Positions 1 through 9,826 of a DNA stretch of 20,141 bases are shown in pieces (within the stretch, counting starts at the first letter, position 1; the number at the start of each line of letters is the position of its first letter). The translations under genes were made by a program, and so were the position numbers. The stretch spans positions 1 to 20,141 of the forward strand of contig JAAAUF010000774.1 of NCBI GenBank assembly GCA_015499985.1, written 5' to 3'. The DNA is from Haplosporangium gracile. Taxonomy: Eukaryota > Mortierellomycota > Mortierellomycetes > Mortierellales > Mortierellaceae. Under the pieces are notes generated by a model, which saw only the letters and a program-made list of their open reading frames with translations, had not been told where the DNA came from and searched no databases.

Positions 1-54
1 TGTTGGTTGTGTTGGTTGTGTTGGTTGTGTTGGTTGTGTTGGTTGTGTTGGTTG
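1..54. repeat. 9-bp tandem repeat, six copies
   Basis: Six perfect consecutive copies of TGTTGGTTG fill positions 1-54, and the array probably continues upstream beyond the window edge. It is a G/T-rich minisatellite. No gene is seen in or next to it. Confidence 0.95.
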
Positions 55-1178
55 TACTATGTCCTCTTTACCTTCTGATAATGACTATACTACAAACCAT
101 TGATTACTGACTATTAACCATGTTAAGGGGAGATGTGCTGCACAAACAAACAAGCATTGACTATCGAGGGGCAAAATGATAATAAAGGGGATGTTCTCAA
201 CAGCTGTGGCAGTTGCTAAATGGGGAAAATGTAAAGGAGGCAAATGAGCGAGTGGATGCGGCTAGGCTGATGTTTTGTGGCATAGGAGAGGGTTCGGTGG
301 CAGGAGGGTAGAGTAGCTGTTATACTTTCAATCCATAGTGAATAAAGAGAAGGACGGTTCTGTAATGCACCAAAGAAACACTTGATGCTCTGGCTCTCCG
401 CGAAATATATGAAAAGAGACAAAGAGCAAACAAGCGATCTCGGGTGCACTACAACCACTATAGTAAATATGTGATTGCCTAAACTACAGAGTCATCATAT
501 CCGGGAACAGGGGCGCCAATTTTAGTAACAGATTGAGCCTAACGAGGGCTGAACCCAATTGTGGGGTAAATGTCCGATAACTTTATTTTTTCAAGGACCA
601 TCACTTTATATTATTTCAGGGCGCCGAATGATCGCCGGGATCAGCGGAAACGATGCTGGTGATCTTCAGGGAAGGATGCAAAAGTCGATAGTGGTTATCC
701 CTGCTGTTACTGTGTGGGTCTTGTTGTCCTTGCGTAAAAAAGAAAACACGTGGTACAAATGGACAGAGGGCTCGAGCATGGTTCGCCTGGTATCTGCACG
801 CACACTCACGATGCAATAAATTTCTTAAAAAAAAAATGATTCGCCTGGTATTTTGTTCTTTGGCAATGTGCCATGCTGGGAGGCTAAGGTGCATTAGCCG
901 TTTTGAAATTAGCATGGTCTAACTGTCTAATTGCAATGCGAAAAACAAGAAAACGGTTAAATAATTGCGAATGTCATTCCACCCCTCTTTCTTCTTTCTT
1001 CTTCCTCATCATTTCCCTTCCCACCCCCTTTCATTTCTCTTCTCTCCGTCTCCACCTCTATTACATTCACTTTTCTTGCTCTTTGCTCCCTACTTCATAT
1101 ACGTCAGCAAACTCCAGTAACCTACCAGCTAGAGTCTTGACTGGATAACGTCATCCCAACAGCATAGACTGATATAGA
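55..1178. other. Non-coding stretch upstream of the channel pseudogene
   Basis: No convincing coding signal is seen on either strand: the open frames are short, lack splice-linked partners and do not read like protein domains. The stretch holds a near-identical 16-bp direct repeat (778-793 and 836-851, one mismatch, core TTCGCCTGGTAT) 58 bp apart, an A-run at 827-836, and a pyrimidine-rich tract near its right end. Confidence 0.6.
973..1090 (+). promoter_or_regulatory. Pyrimidine-rich promoter-like tract
   Basis: This is a nearly unbroken C/T-rich stretch (runs of CTTTCTTC, CCCACCCCC and similar) ending about 90 bp before the ATG at 1179. Such tracts are common just upstream of fungal transcription starts. 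The role is inferred from position and composition, and no specific factor site is claimed. Confidence 0.4.
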
Positions 1179-4100
1179 ATGAGCCAGTACAGTTTGGTCC
1201 GTCATCACTTGGACAGCTCTGTGAGTAGTTCTTTGAACAGTTCCAGGTTTGCCGACAGCCTTGGTAGTAACCTGGACATGCAACTGAAACCCCTTATGGA
1301 CAAACGCAATCGTCGAGCCGTCCAGCCCGAACCCGTTCGAGACGCTGTGCCTTTCGAATCAATGTCCATGGCAATCCACATCCCCGGCTTGACAACAACT
1401 CCTGAAATATCCAGGCCTGGCACTCGTATGTCCCCGCTTCAGGTTTCCATGATCTATTCTCTTTTTTTTTCTTGATTGATATGAGTTGTGCTTGCAAATG
1501 ATGATTGACAAGGGTCTTCGCGTTATCCCCTTTTGCCATTAGCTGCCAAGTGGTACTTCTACATGACCTCGAGACAATCCGGTGAAAAACACAACAGCGA
1601 CGTGGTCAATGAGTAAGTCAATTGGCATTTATTTATTTTTTTAGTTCAGGTCCTTCATTTTTTTGGAAGAGTCGATGCTCACACCCTTCTTGTGTGTTTG
1701 TGACCAATTTCAAAATAGATATCAACCACCTCTGAGGGTGCATGCGCCTTGCAAAAGAATTAGTGTGAGCACTAATCTTTGGTAAACAAAGGAAAAACCA
1801 TCGAATGACAGCACTGCTTCCTAAAGAGTTGACGAAAAAAGCATTCTGCCTTGCATTCATAGTGGACTTTACTCGACAAGGATATGAGCGAAGGGCTCTA
1901 TGACATTACTCTAGGGCTCTCAATCGAGGGGCTAGTGTTAGAGTCCATATCGATTACTGTCGTCAAGCGATCACACTCCGAGCCTACAGAGGTACTTGAG
2001 GCGTCAACGTTTGTTTGTAAACAGAGAAACTATGTATTAATGGAAGCACATAATAGACATACTAACAACTCATATATCCTTTGGCTCATAATAGATCATC
2101 ACCAGCAAGGATCTAAGGGACACGAAAATGAACCCTACAATTCCGAAAGTCGAGCGCCATCAGGTTGAGACTTCACCATCAAGTCCTCAAAAGCGGCAGG
2201 GAGAGCAAGGGCGATATCAAGTTTGTCATGGACATCAGAACACTCCCAGACGCCAAAGGTGATTCTGGCTCGATTGTGCTACATTACATGGAGACTTGCC
2301 AGAACGTGTTTGGGGATGACACCTCAGGTATAAAAACAATTACTGTTAGTCGTTGATTTACTGTGAATGAATGTGTAAAATACAACAACAACTTGCAAAG
2401 ACTGATTTAGATTTTGTGGTCTTCTTGTTTTCAGATAGTAGTATGACAAGACACCAACCATACACTTGGTTATTCAACCTCTATGGCAATGGTGAGTCAG
2501 ATTACGACAAGGCGAGACGGTCAACAAAGTCATTCTCCCATATTGCAGTGTCCGGAGATGGTTCCCATGTCGTCACTCTGGCAACGTGGGCAATACCTGC
2601 AACACCAATAACACGGACAACACGGGCAAGATCGCTCTTGATGGAAGTGTGGGACGTTAGGAATTCTAGAAACATGTCCAAAAATGTTCCGTGCGCCAAA
2701 GCAAGAATGACCATGTCGGGCAATGAGTCGCTGGATGTCGCCGTGTCATGGGATGCCTCCATGATTGCACTCTTGGACATCAGCCCCGTCTCTCCTAACA
2801 AAATGGAGGACCCCCCAAGCAGGTTCGGAGTATTTACTTATCAGAGGGACGACAACGTCGACCACCGTTCTCATTCAAGGTTATGCTGCAACCTGGAAAA
2901 ATTCGACTGCTGTCCAATCCTGAGCACATACGTCGGCAACGGGAGATTTCATTTTGTGTCAAGCCCTGGCATGAATTTAACCAACGAACTCTTTGTGACA
3001 TGCGACGGCAAGGCTCTCGACGTGTACAGCCCTTTCAAGCAATGGTCCCATCTCCGCCGCATTCCACTCGATATAGACTCCTCATTAGGATACTATGACC
3101 TCGGTGCGGCTCTGTCCAAGCATCTCCGGGGAAGTCATCTAGCGCTCGCCAGTTGGAACGAACAACATGTTGCTGTCTGGAACATTGAGAAGGGAGCGCT
3201 GGTGTCGTTTATGGAACGTTCAGCAACCAACACCTTTGCCCTGTCCTCCGATGGGCTGCTTATGGCGTTCGCGCGTCGACAGCATATTGGCCTTCATTCC
3301 GCCACAACTGAGACTATGATTGGAGCTTGTCCTCTGGAGGAATTGACCAACAGCGACCTTATTACCGGTATTTCTTTCATCGAGGGCGACAAGTGAGTCA
3401 TGGTCGAGACAAACAGCAAAGATCCGGCCCTTGGCCCACAGCACTTAGGATTTATCATTGATACCACCACCTTGACCGTAGAGGATTGATATTTCATGCC
3501 GCCCAGAGTTTTTTCTCATTATACCTCGGAGGCCAGCGAGCGTCTGGTATGCCTGCATCACTACACACTGGACCTAGTTCATCTGAAAGACAGGATTGTC
3601 CCAACCCCTGCCTTATTGCAAAAGAAAAGATGCGATGACTACTGCACAGTTCAATGGTCCAGTATGAGTAGCCTGCCCACCGCCCTGCTCGTGCCGTTGT
3701 CTGGTCTACATTTCAAGGCCCAGAAACTGCCTGCATCGGTAGTTATCTCGGTCTCAAAAATTAGCAACCCACTCGAGGAAAAGTTGATTTTCCAGGTGCC
3801 GGGTAAATACGATATCGCTGCCTTCCTTGCGTCTCACTCTTGCCTTGTCGTCCAAAGCTCATCCTTGATCATGATCTGGAAGCTACCGAGGACTACCTCT
3901 GGCAACCTCCAGCTTATTCTTGTGCACAATCTCGGACCAGGTCTGGACTGGCGAGTCTGTTGAGAGCAAAGGATATTTTCGCACAGCCCTCATCCCGACA
4001 CGAGCAAAAAGGACGTATATCTGGATATCGAGCACCCATTCACCTCGGACAACAGTACGTGGTTCGTGGGTGGTGTGATGGCTCTGGTCCAACAGTTTGC

Positions 4101-6811
4101 GGATGCGGATGAGACTTATCGAGATCATATTTTTCAGTATCTCGGACGCCACATCAACACTTATCCGGACCCGGACATCATGACAAGTGTGATTTGCAGC
4201 GCTTGGTCTCCCGATGACCATGAGTTATCTTGCTCTTTTTTAAAGGCACTGCTCTCTTCTCCTTTTACGCGTTGGATCCCACAGCCCGACCTTGAAAAAG
4301 CCTTGAACCCCCTTACGATTTTCCTCGACCTGTCCAAAAAGGATGCACGAATCGTTGCGCTTGCAGAAATCATTATCGACTACTGCATTGACGCGGCCAA
4401 AGCCAGTAAGGACTCTAGCTTTCTCGCACCTGTCGCACGCTCTCTTGCCGCCTTAATTGAACGCAAGGGTCCTCACTCAGAACTGGCACTCAAGCCTCTG
4501 CGAGGATTCGCCCATGTACCTGTCAGCCATCGCTCCTGTGTGGTCGAGCACCATACCATTTCGTACCCGCCCGAAGAGTGCTGGAAGTTCTGGACTCGAG
4601 AAAGGACCAAGTTATTTCAAACCCCAGATCCAATCTTGCGGCTGTCTACATTGCCAAAGCGAGATTCCCCGAGCGCCAACTTCACGCGCGAGCTCTATGC
4701 AGCGGATTTTGACCTTCTTTGGAGACAGAGGCAAGAGGCGAAGAGCGTACTTTTTCTTGCGAGGCCAGTCAAGGGCTAGAATCACTATTCCTGGCCCAGT
4801 TTTTTGTTCCATATGATTGCTCAGAAGTTTGGCGCTACTGGCAATTTGGCTGTTGAGTGCCATCCGTTCGATCTCAAAGAGCTGGATAACCCAGCCATAG
4901 CGGCACTGGTCGACTACAAATGGTAACTTCATTTGCAGGGCGGAGGAGTTTGGCCTTGTCTTAATGTATCGTTTGTAAATATAAATAATCCTGACTGGTC
5001 GTTCCTGAACAATACATTTTTACCTGCCTCGTAATTAGGAACACGATTGGATACCGATACTGGCTGGTGCGGTTCCTGAGCGAGTGCTGCTACTACGTTC
5101 TGGTCCTCGTCGCAATCTTTAAGTAGGTCTATGGAGATCACACAGAAACCCTACTTGGGCTCTTTATTGCCGTGATCGCAGCCTCGGCTGTCTTTTTGTT
5201 CCTTGAGATGGTTCAGTACTTCAACAACCCTAATCGCTACTTTAGGTAAGAGTAGCATAAATAGTGATACTTTGCCACGTTTTCCATTTGTCTTATCAGT
5301 GCTACTCACATGGTTTTCGTACTTTTATTTGTGTCAATGTGGAATAGTCCAACGTTCAGAACCTACAACATTGCAGACCTACCGGCGTTCCTATCTCCTA
5401 TGGTCGGAAGCATTTATCAACTCCTTATTATCCTTGGCCACATATCTGGTGACAAAAATCTGGGCTTCTTAAGCTTCTCAGTCCTCTTCATTAGTTTGCA
5501 TATGGTATGGACGCCATATGTGATCGTCATGATGACTTTTGATGACAGACACCGAAATTCCAACTACATATTATTAACACAACTTACCCATCTGTATACG
5601 ATCTCCTTCTTGAAATAGCTGTTTGAGTTGCGGGTTGTCAAGAGTGTCTGCCATTTCGTCACGATCATTATCCAAGTCATTAAGACGATCCGCGTGTTCT
5701 TCTTTGTCTTTACCGGAGGTATCCTCGGTTTCACGGTGGCGATCCTCCACCTCCTTCGTGGTTGTCTCAACAGCTCGTGCTCCAATCTCTCAGAGGACTT
5801 TCCGACAAACTTTTTAAGTCTGTTTCCGCTGTGTACTTTGTCATGGTGAGAGCAAAGGCGCTAAGAAGGTGCTACATGTTCGTATGATAAAGGCAATCTT
5901 GACCCTGTATGTATTTGTTGTCAACTGATGGTTGCGCTGTTTCGTCTTTTACTTTCCATTTTTTAGGGCGGTCGATATGATCCATTTAACAATGATTTTA
6001 AATCTGACAACTGGGCATTCCACTTGATGTTGATCGTGTTCTTCTTTTTCACGGTCATCCTCATGTTGAACGTGCTTATTGGTACGGTGCTTCTTGCTCG
6101 TTCTTCTCTTTAGAGTTGGTGGTAGTCTATATTAATTCTAACCCTGTTTCTCTTGCTTCCCTTTCTCTCCTTTACAGCGCTGATCAACCTGGCATTCAAC
6201 AATGGTGATCAGACCTGGCGTCTGACATGGCTGGAAAACAGGATGCGTTATGTCGAAAGCGCCGAAAACATGACATACATCTTCTCGAGTAATTTTACAC
6301 ACCTTTTTTTTCCTTCAATGCGTGTTCCCCTTGTGTTCTCATTGTTCAGTTTCAATTCAAAGATGTACATACTGAGAACAGTAACAATTACATCGCCCAT
6401 CGAGTAGGTTTTCGAGAAAAACAGAGCTGCTTCCCATCCACAATTTTTTACTCCGCGACGCCACAGCAGGTCCGGAACTACGACAAGGAGACCAAGTGAC
6501 TGATCGAGGACTTTGCACCGACAGTCGCTCGACCTGATGGGGCTTCGAAGGGAGGAGGAGGGGAGGATGACAATACCAGTATGCAGCTGTATTTTGAGCA
6601 GAAGCGAGCAATTGACAATTTGAGGTCGGAGTTGAAGGATGGGATCAAGGAAGAGCTACAGGACTTGAGAGATGAGAATGCATCGCTGCGAGCGCAGGTG
6701 GGCGACCTGCAGCAGCAACTGAGTAGTTTGCCTAGTCAGATCGTAGCTCTTCTCAGACTCAGCCCTCTGCCCTTCGACCCTTTTAGGTCGTTTCTGTGCA
6801 CACGACTATAA
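1179..6811 (+). pseudogene. Decayed WD40-like / TRP-like ion channel gene
   Basis: Proposed exons: 1179-1425, 1543-1612, 1863-1991, 2095-2327, 2435-4922, 5039-5245, 5300-5504, 5619-5845, 5967-6081, 6178-6288, 6363-6811 (about 1490 codons). The long exon encodes beta-propeller-like repeats (for example AVSGDGSHVVTLATW, VAVSWDASMIALLD, LASWNEQHVAVWNIEKG). The 3' exons encode a run of hydrophobic helices, a pore-loop-like segment (VYFVMGGRYDPF at 5827-5981), an S6 helix ending NVLIALINLAF, and a TRP-box-like stretch with conserved W, E and R. This resembles PF00520/TRP channels. A Glu/Leu-rich coiled coil follows (6581-6740). In-frame stops lie at 3394, 3487, 3961, 4777, 5124 and 6497. Frame slips occur at the 1612/1863 junction, at A4 (2189-2192) and at T5 (5811-5815). 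With the three slips corrected the exon total is divisible by three. A plasma-membrane cation channel is inferred for the intact ancestor. Sequencing error could explain the indels but hardly six substitutions. Confidence 0.75.
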
Positions 6812-6826
6812 AATAAAAGGAATAAA
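6812..6826 (+). terminator. Poly(A) signals after the channel pseudogene
   Basis: Two AATAAA hexamers (6812-6817 and 6821-6826) directly follow the last in-frame stop (TAA 6809-6811). They fit a 3'-end processing signal for the upstream transcription unit. The positions are seen directly and the function is inferred. Confidence 0.5.
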
Positions 6827-6879
6827 AAAGAGAGCAATGCACTCGGTCTAGTCCGTCCTCTCTTCTCTGAAATAAAATC

Positions 6880-7034
6880 TTGGCTCCTTTGCTCCAGTCC
6901 CTATTCTTCTCTCTTTTGCATTCCTGAATCATTGAATCAACTCCCTTCTCATTGTTGGCTCCTTTGCTCCAGTCCCTATTCTTTCTTTTGCATTCCTGAA
7001 TCATTGAATCAACTCCCTACTCTTTGTTGGCTCC
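6880..7034. repeat. Imperfect 72-75 bp tandem repeat
   Basis: A unit starting TTGGCTCCTTTGCTCCAGTC begins at 6880 and again at 6955, and the first bases of a third copy begin at 7027. The copies differ by a 3-bp indel in a CT-rich part and by a few substitutions. The array lies between the pseudogene 3' end and the TATA box of the next gene, so it may be part of that gene's upstream region. No coding role is supported. The frame stays open on the minus strand only because the period is a multiple of three. Confidence 0.9.
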
Positions 7035-7092
7035 AACATGATCACTCGACCCATGAACTCCATTCTCGGCACGATTTCACCACAAGTGACCA

Positions 7093-7100
7093 TATAAAAG
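7093..7100 (+). promoter_or_regulatory. TATA box of the LRR-like gene
   Basis: TATAAAAG lies 88 bp upstream of the ATG at 7188. It is followed by a C/A-rich, G-poor leader, as is usual for well-expressed fungal genes. Confidence 0.65.
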
Positions 7101-7187
7101 GCTAGCATGACTTTCCCCTCAACAACCAACAAACACATACCCTCATATACACACACTTCGCCTCAAACACGCAAATAACTCAACACA

Positions 7188-7982
7188 ATGACCACTTTGA
7201 GCGCTATCCCCGACCAAACGTCGATTACCCCTTCTTCTACTTTGGCCCTGGATGTCCAGTCGATCCTCGCCTCTGACTCGGCCACTCTGGACTCCTCGAT
7301 GACTAAGGACCAAATCCTCGAGCTCGGACACTTTCTCACCAAGAACAACATCCACCTGACTCACCTCACCCTGAGCGAAGGGTTCAAGGATCTGCAAGAG
7401 GCCCTCAAGGAGTTCTTTGAACTGTCCTGCTGTTCGCAGCTCGAGTCCCTGGAATACAAGGCTGGTGGATCGAGTTTTGCCCAGATCCTCTTGGCGACCT
7501 CCGCTACTGCTGTCAATACCCCCGTGGAACTAAATCAAGTATCCGATAGTGCCTTTGTGACCAAAAAGGTTCCCTTTGCCAAGACCCTCAAGAACCTACG
7601 CCTCGGATACAACTCGGACTCACCACAGGCCGGGACGGACATTGCAGTCTTCAACGGTCTGTTGAAGCATATGAGTGAACTGGAGTCGTTTATTCTTGCC
7701 CAGCCTCTCGATAGTCTGGCACTTCTCGAAGGGTTGTCGACTTCCCTGCCTCATTTGCAAAAGTTGTCGATTGTGGTGAATAATGAGAGCGGGTTGGGGG
7801 AGGAGGAGGTTGTCTCGAGGATTAAGGAGGAGTTGTTGCCTGGGGTGAAGGATTTGGAGGTCGAGATCGATGAGCGCGAGTCTAGTTATTACCTCAATCT
7901 GAGCCGCGATCGTCACTTCCAGGCCTTTCTCCATCGCTTCGGAGGCGAGCGCAAGGAGCAAGCATCAGACAGACAGGAATAG
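7188..7982 (+). CDS. Leucine-rich-repeat-like protein of unknown function
   Basis: A single open frame of 264 codons with no introns; the ATG sits in a good context (ACACAATGACC). The protein is acidic and leucine-rich. Spaced leucine motifs such as LTHLTLSEG (about residue 57), LESLEYKAGG (86), LKNLRLGYN (136) and LPHLQKLSIVVNN (189) suggest degenerate leucine-rich (RNI-like) repeats. A charged region around 205-230 (EEEVVSRIKEELLPGVKDLEVEIDE) follows. No signal peptide, membrane segment or F-box is seen. The TATA box and the AATAAA downstream frame it as a complete gene. RNI-like LRR proteins are often F-box partners in early-diverging fungi, but the F-box part is absent, so a ubiquitin-ligase role would be speculation. 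Stop is TAG. Confidence 0.8.
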   Translation: MTTLSAIPDQTSITPSSTLALDVQSILASDSATLDSSMTKDQILELGHFLTKNNIHLTHLTLSEGFKDLQEALKEFFELSCCSQLESLEYKAGGSSFAQILLATSATAVNTPVELNQVSDSAFVTKKVPFAKTLKNLRLGYNSDSPQAGTDIAVFNGLLKHMSELESFILAQPLDSLALLEGLSTSLPHLQKLSIVVNNESGLGEEEVVSRIKEELLPGVKDLEVEIDERESSYYLNLSRDRHFQAFLHRFGGERKEQASDRQE

Positions 7983-8055
7983 GACCGCGAAAGGAGAGAG
8001 AGAGAAAGGGAAGCGGACAATGCTATCGACAAAAGCACAAAGCTGGAAATCCATT

Positions 8056-8061
8056 AATAAA
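8056..8061 (+). terminator. Poly(A) signal of the LRR-like gene
   Basis: AATAAA lies 74 bp after the TAG stop and is followed by a T-rich tract at 8080-8100, a normal arrangement for fungal 3'-end formation. Confidence 0.6.
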
Positions 8062-8250
8062 CACCCAGTAGATGCCGTTTCTTTTTTTCTTTTTCTTTTT
8101 CGCACGCGGTCTGTTTGTTGTTCTTGAATGTTCCAAGGCTCTACTTTGAAAAATCACACTCGGTTCGGATGATTCGATTTCCACCCTTCTTCCTTTTTCC
8201 TCTTTCTTTTATCTTCTTCACAAACATACACACACTCGACTAAAATAAAT

Positions 8251-9658
8251 ATGGCAAAGGAAGATCCCTCCAAATTGGTGCTTGTAGAGAAACGTGGTAC
8301 CACCACCATTATCACGATCAACCGACCTCACAAACGCAACTGTGTTAACGGACCCACCTCCAGGGCTCTCTACCAGGCCTTCCTCGACTTTGACTCCGAT
8401 GCAACCGCAAGTGACAAGCCTAGTATATTGATATCCTTGTGTTGCAGGGTTTGATGGCATTACATCATGTTAACAAAGACACCTTGTCGCCTTCTACTAT
8501 AACTGGCCTTTCTAGGCTGCCGTGGCTATTTTGAGTGGAGCAGGTGAGTTGTCGCTTTTGCATCTAAACTTTTTCTAACCCATGACGGACCTCTCTATGT
8601 GGTTACTAACATGCAAATGTCAAAATGTCGTTTACAAACCTAGGAGGAAACTTTTGCGCAGGTGCCGGTGAGTAGCCCAAATGTGTGTATCTGGCTCTAT
8701 ATGTATGCTCTCAAAGATGTTGACATAAATCGACACGGTTCCCAATATCAACCCCCCTTAGACCTTGCGGCGGTTTTGAACCAAGACGAAGCCAATCCCA
8801 TGTCAGCCGAGTGGGAAGACACGCTCCCCGGCCCCATTGGACCCATGGGGTAACTATATCCTCGCTCACCATTAACTGTGTTGTGTTCCTGGAAATGTGT
8901 TCATTTATTAACCATTGCATTATTTTTCCTAACTCTACAAATAAAAACACTAGTCCGAGTCGCATGGTTCTATCAAAGCCGGTGATTGCAGCGATCTCTG
9001 GATTCGCTGTTGCTGGTGGTTTGGAACTGGCACTGTGGTGTGACATTAGAATTGTTGACACGACCGCAACTTTGGGTGTGTTTTGTCGTCTGAGAGGTGT
9101 ACCTCTGATTGATGGAGGCACTGTCCGTCTTCCACAGGTGGTTGGTCGTGGTGTTGCCATGGACCTGATGCTCACAGGGTACTACCATTGGTCGTTGACC
9201 ATTGATACTGGATGCGTATTTTTCTTTGTCCTTTTGTTCTAGGTCCGGTTTCGGTTCCTGTCGCGTTCTGTCCTTGACAAAAGGATGTTGATTAACCCTC
9301 GCTCGTATCTTTTGAAATATGGCTTTTTAGACGCGCGGTCAAGGCCGAAGAGGCACTCAAGATCCAGTTGGCGACATGCTACCCGCCCTCCTACGAGACA
9401 GTCAACTCAACACCTGCCCTTGAACAAGCCTTGGCTCTCGCATCCCTGCTGGCAGAACATCCTCAGGTGTGCATGCGCAATGACCGGCTGAGCACACACC
9501 TAGCGAATCCGATCCGTGAGGCGATGTTGAAGGAGTATGAGCTCGGTCTTGAGACGTTGACGAGTGGCGAGTTTGTGCAGGCGATCACAAAGTTCTTTGA
9601 GGCAACTGATGAAAAGAAGAAGAAGGGGGAGGGGAAGAAGGTCTCGGCAAAGTTGTGA
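8251..9658 (+). CDS. Enoyl-CoA hydratase/isomerase (crotonase) family protein
   Basis: Exons: 8251 to about 8422/8430, 8516-8543, 8644-8667, 8762-8849, 8954-9178, 9331-9658 (about 287-290 aa). Crotonases act on acyl-CoA thioesters, typically in beta-oxidation. The motifs are clear: TINRPHKRN near residue 28, the oxyanion-hole segment GGNFCAGADL split over exons 2-4, GFAVAGGLELAL in exon 5, and GVPLIDGGTVRLP. The C-terminus has HPQVCMRNDRLS and a Lys-rich tail. The Glu aligned with rat ECH Glu144 is present (GLEL). The place of Glu164 is in FCRLRG, so a classical hydratase mechanism is doubtful and the exact reaction cannot be named. Introns 2-5 splice in phase. Intron 1 does not with GT-AG sites (see findings). 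No PTS1 or clear mitochondrial presequence is seen. The neighbouring SMYD gene starts only 168 bp after the stop. Confidence 0.85.
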
Positions 9659-9713
9659 AAAAGGAGAGCTACAGAAAATAAGGAGGCAGCAGGGAGGGCA
9701 TTACATGCCCCGT

Positions 9714-9719
9714 AATAAA
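9714..9719 (+). terminator. Poly(A) signal of the crotonase gene
   Basis: AATAAA lies 55 bp after the TGA stop and about 107 bp before the SMYD start codon. The intergenic space is therefore very short. Confidence 0.55.
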
Positions 9720-9826
9720 TAATACCAAAGGGGATAAGTTGGTGCACGCCCCGTATTTTTTGCTTGGTCTTCTAACTTTCAAACACATTTACACTCCTGA
9801 ATCATTCAAAAGAAAACAAGAACACC

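Noticed and set aside
1..54. Telomeric or CRISPR-like array
   Set aside because: The 9-bp unit has no spacers and does not match a usual telomere repeat; it is a simple minisatellite.
1205..1423. Minus-strand frames overlapping exon 1 of the pseudogene and similar frames over other exons
   Set aside because: They are antisense shadows of coding sequence with no splice partners, and the plus-strand exons have domain evidence.
3394..6499. Stop-codon reassignment or programmed readthrough as an explanation of the in-frame stops
   Set aside because: Both TGA and TAG are involved, frame slips also occur, and neighbouring genes use the same codons as normal stops.
6880..7034. Minus-strand peptide repeat (IQECKRKNRDWSKGA)
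   Set aside because: Open only because the repeat period is divisible by three; no start context, promoter or conserved features.
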